From: Bacteroidota bacterium
Lineage (GTDB): Bacteria; Bacteroidota; Bacteroidia; Chitinophagales; LD1
DNA: 60,944 nt
Direction: 5' to 3'
Assembly (NCBI GenBank): GCA_018267385.1
Contig: JAFDYN010000004.1
Coordinates: 1 to 60,944, forward strand
Part shown: piece after piece, positions 42,704 through 49,836 of the stretch
Position numbering within the stretch: position 1 is the stretch's first letter
How the letters are laid out: each line of letters opens with the position of its first letter
The notes under the pieces: generated by a model
What the model saw: the letters and a program-made list of their open reading frames with translations, nothing else
What the model was told of the DNA's origin: nothing
Databases searched by the model: none
Translations under genes and position numbers: made by a program

Positions 42704-43715
42704 TTAGCGTGAGTCCCCAATCTCCTCATACAGCTTAGCTGCAAAAATTCTATTGGCGTAGTAGTTTGGATGAGCATCAGCAGGCATCAAGTTATACTCG
42801 CTATTACCTGTATTAATACCATAGGCCAAGGTGTGATAACCTTTCGCTTTGAATTGGTCTAAAACTTTATTGCTTGCGTCGTCTCCGGTGATAGATGTCA
42901 GGATTACTTTTATTCCCGCCTGCTGCATCATATCTATGGTCTGCTGCAATACAGCATGGGAGATCTCAGGTGAACTTTTGTTTTCATAATTGCAGTATGC
43001 GTTATCGATCAGCTCTACAAGTGCGAGCCGATCCTGAAATGGCAAGAATGAATAATCCATGGTTTTGTACCCTAGCTGAAGATGATCTTTATGCCCGGCG
43101 AAATAAGGATGATAGATCAGTTTTTGATATTTCAGCTGATTGGTAAATTTAACATGAGCCTTTCTCCAGTTTCGTGAGCATATCACTCTCTCATCCTCTA
43201 CCTGCGAATAATTGATCACTACGTAGCGCACCCCCCCCCACGGTATCTCGGATGATCTCCTTGGCCTGAAGGAAAAACTGCGCCGGGCAATAACCCCCTA
43301 CTCCCCAGTTTTCTACTTTCAAGGGTACGTTGTGCTCTTTAAACAAGTTTTGCAGGATGAAAGGATGTGTGCAGCTATCCTCCAAGCAATCTCCGTAGGT
43401 AAAACTACAGCCTAGTATAATAACCTTGCCGAAATGGTCATCATTAAGTGTATCATAGCCCGTAATGCGCCTACGACGATCATTATGTGTTGCATGATAG
43501 ACGAATGTATCGTTTTTGATAATTGTATAATATCCGGGTGCGAGAGAGTAGCCATATATGCTATCTAATCCGCCGGGAGGTTTTGGTCTATAGTCAAATT
43601 TTATTTCGGCCTCATGGTAAGGTTTGAATCCGGCCAATCTTACTATAGCTTCACCTGTAGCTAATGCAACGAGTATCGCAAAGGGTACTAAGAATATAGT
43701 TCTGAATACTCGCAT
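42704..43715 (-). pseudogene. SGNH/GDSL hydrolase, frameshifted at a G9 tract
   Basis: Two overlapping frames together make one SGNH hydrolase. The first (43191-43715) has a membrane anchor (about 5-23) and block I VIILGCSFTYGDCLEDS with the nucleophile Ser. The second (42704-43231) gives the end, including the block V DAHPNYYANRIFAAKLYEE with the Asp-His pair. They meet at nine G residues (plus strand 43231-43239, all C). With eight Gs the frame joins as VGGVRYVVINYSQVEDE, giving one protein of 336 residues. It is therefore a phase-variable gene, a real frameshift, or a sequencing error in the homopolymer. The substrate is unknown; anchored relatives act on acetylated polysaccharides. Confidence 0.8.
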
Positions 43716-43817
43716 TTTAAACGGTTAAAGATACAATATACTATATCTATTTATCTTGACGGCCCTTCGGTTTAACTGATTAAATCCTTTGCAGTTAAGG
43801 ATGGCAAAATGCCAAAC

Positions 43818-43928
43818 ACGTAGGGCGATGCCCTACGCTGGCGGCGTGTCGCCCCTTTGGGGCTGGATGCAAAAAGTGATGCCATCAATTTGTGTGATGG
43901 CATCGGTGGATATGAGATGAGATTCTTC
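43818..43928. repeat. dapA downstream region and its terminator
   Basis: GGGCGATGCCC-type stem (43823-43833), a GCCCC/GGGGC pair (about 43850-43863) and, for dapA on the minus strand, the hairpin GATGCCATCA/TGATGGCATC (43878-43904) followed by an ACTTTTTG run. The same set is found at 42480-42570. Confidence 0.75.
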
Positions 43929-44810
43929 TTACTTGATCTTGGCTACTTCTGATTTGATCTTGCTTTTCAGTGTGGATGATATCGGCATGAGAGGGAGGCG
44001 TAGGTTGGCTTTGCAGATGCCTTTGAGCTCCAGTACATGCTTGATGCCGCCGGGGTTGCCCTCGGCGAAGAGCATGTCGGTGACGTCTACGAGCGGGTAG
44101 TGGAGCCGGCGGGCAGCCTCGAAGTCTCCGGCTAGTGACTCGCGTACCATCTGGCTGAATTGTTTAGGGAAGCCTTGTCCCGATACTGATATGACGCCGT
44201 CGAAACCGAGTGCTATCAATGGCAGGGTGATATTGTCATCACCTGATATTTTGAGGAAGTCTTGGGAGGTGCCTTTCACGATCTGCATACATTGGGCAAA
44301 GTTGCCGGAGGCTTCTTTGATACCGATGATGTTCTTGACCTTTGAGAGTTCTATAGTGGTCTCGGCGGTCATATTGCTGCCGGTGCGGCCGGGGACATTG
44401 TAGAGGATCACCGGTACGGGGGAGGCTTTGGCTATCGCCTTGTAGTGGGCTATGATACCGGCTTGTGTGGGCTTGTTGTAGGCAGGGCTGACAGAGAGAA
44501 TGGCGGTGATCCCTTTGAAGTGGAACTTCTTGATCTCGCGGATCACCTCTGCGGTATCATTGCCGCCAAAGCCCGCGACGATGGGCACACGGCTATAAGT
44601 ATGTGATATGGTGAAGTCTAGGACCTGCTCTTTTTCCTCTTTGGTCAGTACCGGTGACTCTCCGGTGGTGCCGAGAGATACGAGGTACTCCACGCCGCCG
44701 GCTATACAGTAGTCTATGAGTTTGCCCAGGCCTTTGAAGTCTATCTTGCCATTGCTAAGAAAAGGTGTGACGAGTGCTACGCCTGTGCCCTTGAGTTTCT
44801 GCTGTACCAT
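43929..44810 (-). CDS. dapA: 4-hydroxy-tetrahydrodipicolinate synthase
   Basis: 293-residue TIM-barrel aldolase joining pyruvate and aspartate semialdehyde on the way to diaminopimelate and lysine. The Schiff-base K165 lies in IIGIKEASGNFAQ, the pyruvate-binding GTTGES at 47-52 and the catalytic Y137 in LYNVPGRTG. It shares aspartate semialdehyde with the neighbouring thr cluster. Gap of 7 bases to the DUF6913 gene upstream and a good terminator downstream. Its last 16 codons are duplicated at 42595. Confidence 0.97.
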   Translation of the reverse strand: MVQQKLKGTGVALVTPFLSNGKIDFKGLGKLIDYCIAGGVEYLVSLGTTGESPVLTKEEKEQVLDFTISHTYSRVPIVAGFGGNDTAEVIREIKKFHFKGITAILSVSPAYNKPTQAGIIAHYKAIAKASPVPVILYNVPGRTGSNMTAETTIELSKVKNIIGIKEASGNFAQCMQIVKGTSQDFLKISGDDNITLPLIALGFDGVISVSGQGFPKQFSQMVRESLAGDFEAARRLHYPLVDVTDMLFAEGNPGGIKHVLELKGICKANLRLPLMPISSTLKSKIKSEVAKIK

Positions 44811-44817
44811 GTGTATA

Positions 44818-45348
44818 TCAGTTATATTTTATGTTGTCGAGAAAGTGTGTGACCTGCTGTAGCAGATAGCCGAGGTCCCGCTTTGTGTCGAGCTGTATCA
44901 TGAGGTCAAAGAGCCGCGTCTTGCTCTCGGCAAAAGGACCTACGCGGTATTTTGCCTTTGAGATGTAGGCCATATACTCCAGCGGCTTGTTCTCATCAGT
45001 GATAGCACAGATCATCACGTCAAAAGGTTTATCGCAAAAGGCGGTGACACGGGCATCAGTAGGGATGCCGTACCAGTTGACCGCTTTTTTATTAAAGATA
45101 TTGATGCCCGGTTTTGACTCTATTTTTTTATCATCCAGATAGGCGAGCACCTCTACCGTTTTGCCTTTGGCGGTGAGGCCCTCGGCATACCTGGCGATGA
45201 TGCTGTCATATGCCGGCATGGATGAGTCGTAAATAATACCGATAGTTTTGGCGTCGGCCAGATTGGTGATGCGGCGCGGCGCACCGGGGCCACGCTGGCG
45301 GAGTACACTCTCGTAAAAGTAATTTCTGATCTGATCTATGATGCCCAT
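44818..45348 (-). CDS. DUF6913 family protein
   Basis: 176 residues, cytosolic, predicted alpha/beta. It matches the DUF6913 plan: a basic N-terminal helix (MGIIDQIRNYFYESVLRQRG), DAKTIGIIYDSSMPAYDSII, then GKTVEVLAYLDDKK, then PFDVMICAITDENKPLEYMAYISKAKYRVGPF, and a C-terminal YLLQQVTHFLDNI. The role of the family is unknown; a place next to dapA is common in the phylum. It lies between accA (one base apart) and dapA (seven bases), so all three are probably one operon. Confidence 0.85.
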   Translation of the reverse strand: MGIIDQIRNYFYESVLRQRGPGAPRRITNLADAKTIGIIYDSSMPAYDSIIARYAEGLTAKGKTVEVLAYLDDKKIESKPGINIFNKKAVNWYGIPTDARVTAFCDKPFDVMICAITDENKPLEYMAYISKAKYRVGPFAESKTRLFDLMIQLDTKRDLGYLLQQVTHFLDNIKYN

Positions 45349-45349
45349 C

Positions 45350-46303
45350 CTATACCTGCTCTGACTGATAGATGCCGATATGTGAGTAGCGGTCTATGCG
45401 TTTGGTGATACGCTCCTGTGCGGTGAGTTTTTTCAGCTCTGTGAGATTGGCTATGATAGCTTCCTTCAGATTGCCGGCAGCCTCATCGGGATTGGCATGG
45501 GCGCCGCCCGGTGGCTCGGGTATGATGCCGTCTATGATGCCTAGCTGCAGCAGGTCCTGAGGTGTCGGCTTGAGGGCGTTGGCAGCTTTTTCTTTGAAGT
45601 CCCAGCTGCGCCAGAGTATGGAGGAGCAGGACTCGGGAGATATCACAGAGTACCAGGTATTCTCCAGCATCATGAGCCTATCACCTATGCCGATGCCCAG
45701 TGCACCGCCAGAGGCACCCTCGCCTATCACGATGCAGAGTACGGGTACTTTGAGCGTGACCATCTCAAAGAGATTGCGGGCGATAGCTTCGCCCTGGCCG
45801 CGCTGCTCCGCCTCTTCGCCGGGGTAGGCGCCGGGAGTATCTATGAGCGTGATGATGGGCTTGTTAAATTTCTCTGCCAGCTTCATGAGGCGCAAGGCCT
45901 TGCGGTAGCCCTCGGGATTTGGCATGCCGAAATTGCGGTACTGGCGCATCTTGGTATTGACGCCCTTCTGATGGCCGATGATCATGACAGTCTCGCCATT
46001 GAGATCGGCAAAGCCGCCTACGATGGCCTTGTCATCTTTGAAGGAACGATCGCCATAGAGCTCGATGAAATTGGTCGTCATCTTCTCTATATAAGCCAGC
46101 GTGTAGGGGCGCTCCGGATGGCGCGATACCTGTATGCGCTGCCAGGTGCTGAGGCGGGAGTAGATTTCGTTCTGCGTTTCGCGCAGGCGCAGCTCCAGCT
46201 CCTCGGCTGATACTTTGGGCTTGATGAGGTGCTTGCCATTGCGCACGTGGTCTATCTGCTTCTGCAGCTCCTCTATCGGTTTTTCAAAATCAAGATAAGT
46301 CAT
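45350..46303 (-). CDS. accA: acetyl-CoA carboxylase carboxyltransferase subunit alpha
   Basis: 317 residues from the ATG giving [20 protein letters not shown]; the frame extends 17 codons further up without similarity to the family. It transfers the carboxyl group from biotin-BCCP to acetyl-CoA, the first step of fatty-acid synthesis, together with AccD. The crotonase-like carboxyltransferase core is visible: [49 protein letters not shown] and [20 protein letters not shown]. Length and motif order are typical. First gene of accA-DUF6913-dapA. Confidence 0.96.
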   Translation of the reverse strand: MTYLDFEKPIEELQKQIDHVRNGKHLIKPKVSAEELELRLRETQNEIYSRLSTWQRIQVSRHPERPYTLAYIEKMTTNFIELYGDRSFKDDKAIVGGFADLNGETVMIIGHQKGVNTKMRQYRNFGMPNPEGYRKALRLMKLAEKFNKPIITLIDTPGAYPGEEAEQRGQGEAIARNLFEMVTLKVPVLCIVIGEGASGGALGIGIGDRLMMLENTWYSVISPESCSSILWRSWDFKEKAANALKPTPQDLLQLGIIDGIIPEPPGGAHANPDEAAGNLKEAIIANLTELKKLTAQERITKRIDRYSHIGIYQSEQV

Positions 46304-46589
46304 CTCGCTAGTGATTTGTGATAAAACGGACACCGAAGGTAATGATTTGGTCACAAACGTGTCCTTATCGGGAGTAGTTTATATATGTTTGAAAATGTAT
46401 CTATGGGCAATTAACAAAAAGGCCGACATAATATTCCGCTTTACCGAAACTATTGGCAGCAGTGGTTTTTATGAGCAATCTTCACATAGCGAACAGTGTG
46501 AAAAGCTGACCAAAACGTCAAAAAGATAAATCAGAATATTGGTTAAAAGCCAGACTCTTCTTTCATAATTTGTATTTTAGGTGGATAAA
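46304..46589. other. accA upstream / CBM9-like upstream region
   Basis: About 290 bases with no convincing gene; it should hold the divergent promoters. A reading frame of 72 codons at 46311-46529 begins only at a non-ATG codon and looks random. Confidence 0.5.
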
Positions 46590-46620
46590 TGGTGGAATCG
46601 AAAGGTTCCACCATTTTTGT
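46590..46620 (+). terminator. hairpin with T-run in the leader of the CBM9-like gene
   Basis: TGGTGGAA/TTCCACCA stem (46590-46597 and 46606-46613), loop of eight, then TTTTTG. It ends only 17 bases before the start codon at 46637, so it may act as an attenuator or end a short upstream RNA. A 12-codon frame (ATG at 46589, stop at 46622-46624) overlaps it. Confidence 0.6.
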
Positions 46621-46636
46621 CTAAAGAAGATCCATC

Positions 46637-47452
46637 ATGCGTCGTTACCTTTTTATCCTTTTGATACTCGCTGCCGCCTATACCGGCCAGGCGCAAAAGA
46701 TCGTGCTGAACTCGCTCTGGCGCGACTCCAATATCGTGATCAATGGCGATCCCTATGACTGGCAGGAGCCGCTGAGCTACTATGACAGCAAGGCAAAGAT
46801 CCAGTACCAGGTAGCCAATGATGATACGGCGCTCTATATCATACTAAAGACGATGGACTATAAGGCCCAGGCCAAAATACTGCGCGCGGGCATGGACCTC
46901 ATACTGGATACTATGGGCAAGAAAAGAGGAGCCAGCGTCCTGCTCTACCCGCTACCGGGAGAGACGCGCCTGCAGTGGATAGCCGATCCTGCGGAGCCGG
47001 ACCGCCAGGAGCTGGAGCATCCTGACCTGAAGACACTGCGCACGGAGTACGAGCTGGCTGACAAGCGTATAAAATACATGGATCTGCGGGGCCTGCCCAC
47101 AGCTATAGAGGCCGTGAATACTAATAGCCCTATCATGGTGGCTATAGGCTGGGACCGCGACAATGTGCTGACATACGAGGCGCGTATCCCATTCCGTACG
47201 TTCTATCATGACAAGCTGACGGCAGCGGATGCAAAAAAGGTGATCAGCATCACGGTGAAGGTGCATGCATTTGATGTGCCGCAGCCCATACAAAATGGCA
47301 GTATGACAGATCCATCGGTATCCAACTCTGGTATGCGCGGGCAGGGCTATGGTGATACCCGCCCCAGCATGCCCAATATGGCGATGCCTAAGACCAATGA
47401 AATGGCCGAATCTGAAGAAGTGCAGATACGCATGAAGCTGGCGGTGAAGTAA
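46637..47452 (+). CDS. secreted CBM9-like domain protein
   Basis: 271 residues. The signal peptide is RRYLFILLILAAAYTGQAQ. The mature part resembles the DOMON/CBM9-type sandwich: DSNIVINGDPYDWQEPL, then KAKIQYQVANDDTALYIILKTMD, AGMDLILDTMGKKRGASVLLYP, and LTYEARIPFRTFY. CBM9 domains bind sugars in xylanases. A Gly/Met/Pro-rich tail follows (SNSGMRGQGYGD, RPSMPNMAMPK), ending in a last beta-strand. It is monocistronic with a hairpin in its leader. The function (sugar or haem binding) cannot be told. Confidence 0.75.
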   Translation: MRRYLFILLILAAAYTGQAQKIVLNSLWRDSNIVINGDPYDWQEPLSYYDSKAKIQYQVANDDTALYIILKTMDYKAQAKILRAGMDLILDTMGKKRGASVLLYPLPGETRLQWIADPAEPDRQELEHPDLKTLRTEYELADKRIKYMDLRGLPTAIEAVNTNSPIMVAIGWDRDNVLTYEARIPFRTFYHDKLTAADAKKVISITVKVHAFDVPQPIQNGSMTDPSVSNSGMRGQGYGDTRPSMPNMAMPKTNEMAESEEVQIRMKLAVK

Positions 47453-47454
47453 CA

Positions 47455-47514
47455 CCTCACCCATCTGCCTTCGGCATCTTCCCTCTCCGAGGGAGAGGGA
47501 AGAACCTTGTGAGG
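47455..47514. repeat. nested palindromic intergenic element
   Basis: CCTCAC (47455-47460) pairs with GTGAGG (47509-47514). Inside, CTTCCCTCTCC pairs with GGAGAGGGAAG (47478-47488 and 47492-47502), plus the TGCCTTCGGCA part. The same plan occurs at 42401-42460 and, degenerate, at 33140. The rest of the gap to 47691 shows nothing. Confidence 0.65.
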
Positions 47515-47691
47515 GGAGCAGGAGATGTTATTTGTCAGAGGGTCTGTGTTGCGCTATTGCGTAAATCCCGCGACCTGCGGCCGACCCCTTTTAATGTGGC
47601 AACTTAAACAATGGAGCGTGGCAAGCTGCTGATGATCTATAGTAAGATAGATCGCCGGTTTTTGTTGTAAACTTTTGCGAAGCGTTTCATA

Positions 47692-48297
47692 CTAATGAAA
47701 GAAGATCAGCTTAATGCCGAAGCCGATCAGGATGATACCCGAGATGCGGGAGAGAGACAGGAGGATGGCGGGCCGGATATATGGCCGCAGCAGTGAGGCG
47801 CTGTAGCCCTTGAGAAAATCGGTAGAGAATACGATGAGCAGGGCAACAAAAAAGTGCAGCAGCACCAGGGCAGAGCGGCCCTGATAGTGGCTCACCGCAC
47901 TCATGACCGCACCAAACCAAAAGAAAAAGACATTCGGATTGGTACTATTGATGAGGAAGCCGCGGGCAAAGAGGCTCCGTGCGGACTGGCGGCTCAGATC
48001 CGGATGGTCTTCGGCTTGTTTCTTCTTTAGCAGGTTTTGCAGGCCCATGAGGAGCAGCACACTGCCGCCCGCCACATACATGACCTGTAGCAGCATGGAG
48101 TCGCGGTCTATGCTACGTGCTACGAGATAGATGAAAAGGACTGTGAGGATATCACTCACAAAAGTGCCAAATGCCAGCCAGGCTGCGCCGCGGATATGGC
48201 CCTGCAGGCCCAGGTCTACTACTGCAAAAAATATAGGACCCACAAAAGTAGCCAGCACCAGCCCCGTCAGTGCTCCCTGCCAGATCGCTTCGCCCAT
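47692..48297 (-). CDS. LysE/RhtB family exporter
   Basis: 201 residues with five or six hydrophobic segments and the family start GLVLATFVGPIFFAVVDLGLQGHIRGAAWLAFGTFVSDILTVLF. The middle contains GFLINSTNPNVFFFWFGAVMSAV, the usual Asn-Pro motif. LysE-type proteins export amino acids or their analogues. The stop codon meets the start of the downstream decarboxylase gene without a gap (48297/48298), so the two are co-translated, which may link export to the decarboxylase product. The substrate is not known. Confidence 0.9.
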   Translation of the reverse strand: MGEAIWQGALTGLVLATFVGPIFFAVVDLGLQGHIRGAAWLAFGTFVSDILTVLFIYLVARSIDRDSMLLQVMYVAGGSVLLLMGLQNLLKKKQAEDHPDLSRQSARSLFARGFLINSTNPNVFFFWFGAVMSAVSHYQGRSALVLLHFFVALLIVFSTDFLKGYSASLLRPYIRPAILLSLSRISGIILIGFGIKLIFFH

Positions 48298-49740
48298 CTA
48301 CTCCGGTTTTGCAGTGTAGATAGTATCGAGGAAATCAAGCACGATCTGCTCCAGATCATCGGTGCCGGAGAGGGCACCCATCATGCCATACATGGCGGCT
48401 TTATTCTCGTTATTGATGTCGGGTGTTGAGTTCTTTTGCAGCCTGGCTATCGCACCATCTGGTAGTATTTTGCTGAGGCCCTTGACTACTGAGGTCTGCA
48501 GTTTATTGCCCAGCTGTGCCAGGCGCTGGTCGCGCACGGTGGCGATGCAGCTTTTCAGGTCAGCGATAAACTCCGGCATGATATCACGATGGATATAGTT
48601 CACCGTAAAGTGCAGGCTGGGCGGTAGCTGCTGACGCTCAAAATGCCAGCCCTTTTTATTGAGCTCATCGGCCAGCATGTAGACATCTATCTGATCAGAC
48701 TGTACTGTCACGATACTCATATCTGGCCGGCCCATCAGTTTTAGCTCGGGGATATCGGCAGCGGCCTGTTTGAGCTGCTCTGTGGCAGCCATGGTTGCTT
48801 TGGCCATCTCTACATATCCCTCCCGGCCTATGGTGCGGAGGGCGGCCCATGCTCCGGCTATATTGCCACCGGCGCGTGTGCCGGTGATGGTAGGAGAGGC
48901 ATAGATGCCACCGGCCCATTTGGTATAGAGCGAGAACTGATGACGGCGCAGGTCGTGACTGCGGTAGAGGATCACAGAAGCACCCTTGGGCGAATAGCCA
49001 TACTTATGTATATCGGCAGAGAGCGAGGTGACACCCGCTACGCGGAAATCAAATGCAGGCACATCATAGCCTATATCAGACAGGAAGGGTAGCATAAAAC
49101 CGCCGATACAGGCATCTACATGGCAAAGCAACCCGCGCTGCTGCGCCAATGCTGCAATATCTGCTATCGGGTCTATGACACCAAAAGGATAAGACGGTGC
49201 AGAGCCTACCAGTAGGATCGTCTCCGGGCGGATGGCACGCTCCATGGCGGCTACATCAGCACGGTAGTCACCACCCACTTTCACAGCTGTATAATCTACC
49301 TCCATGATCTGGAAAGCCTTCATAAAGGCAGGGTGTACGGACTCCGGCACTACAGCGTGCGCACGCTTGATATGGGGCTTGTTTTTGCCGGCCCAGTCGC
49401 GGGCAGTCTTGACCGCCAGCAGGATACTCTCTGTGCCACCGGTGGTGATATTGCCGCACGCATCCGCATCTGCATGAAACAAGTCAGCACACATACTCAC
49501 CGCCTCGCTCTCCAGCTCTGCGAGGCTGGGTGTGGCGGTCGGGTTCAGGGCATTGTCAGCATAGTACTGGTCAAAGACCTGCTTGATAGCGTGCTCGCGC
49601 TCGTCACCAGGGTGGTATATGAGGCAGAAGGCGCGGCCCCGGCGCCAGTCTATGTCTTTGGTGCGCTTCCGGCGGATAGTGTCCAGCAGGTCAGCGACAG
49701 GTGTGGCACTGGCCGGGAAGCGGTGTGGCTGTAGATCCAT
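48298..49740 (-). CDS. PLP-dependent decarboxylase, sphingosine-1-phosphate-lyase-like
   Basis: 480 residues of the group II decarboxylase/S1P-lyase fold. Visible parts are the PLP-phosphate loop NITTGGTESILLAVKTARDW (about 97-116), HVDACIGGFMLPF (207-219) with the Asp that binds the PLP nitrogen, and the Schiff-base K246 in SLSADIHKYGYSPKG. The order and the SADIHKYGY text are those of sphingosine-1-phosphate lyases and aspartate/glutamate decarboxylase relatives. In a sphingolipid-making bacterium a long-chain-base lyase is likely, but tyrosine/glutamate-type decarboxylation is possible. It lies directly upstream of the LysE-type exporter gene. Confidence 0.85.
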   Translation of the reverse strand: MDLQPHRFPASATPVADLLDTIRRKRTKDIDWRRGRAFCLIYHPGDEREHAIKQVFDQYYADNALNPTATPSLAELESEAVSMCADLFHADADACGNITTGGTESILLAVKTARDWAGKNKPHIKRAHAVVPESVHPAFMKAFQIMEVDYTAVKVGGDYRADVAAMERAIRPETILLVGSAPSYPFGVIDPIADIAALAQQRGLLCHVDACIGGFMLPFLSDIGYDVPAFDFRVAGVTSLSADIHKYGYSPKGASVILYRSHDLRRHQFSLYTKWAGGIYASPTITGTRAGGNIAGAWAALRTIGREGYVEMAKATMAATEQLKQAAADIPELKLMGRPDMSIVTVQSDQIDVYMLADELNKKGWHFERQQLPPSLHFTVNYIHRDIMPEFIADLKSCIATVRDQRLAQLGNKLQTSVVKGLSKILPDGAIARLQKNSTPDINNENKAAMYGMMGALSGTDDLEQIVLDFLDTIYTAKPE

Positions 49741-49836
49741 AGTAAGCAGAGTGGTTATTCTCCAAAGCTAATCTATTTCGGTGGGGGACAGATGATAAAA
49801 TCCATCATGGCTCCATGTACCTGATCTGCAATTGTT

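Noticed and set aside
46311..46529. 72-codon frame upstream of the CBM9-like gene
   Set aside because: Starts at a non-ATG codon, mixed composition, no family likeness, and covers the likely accA promoter.
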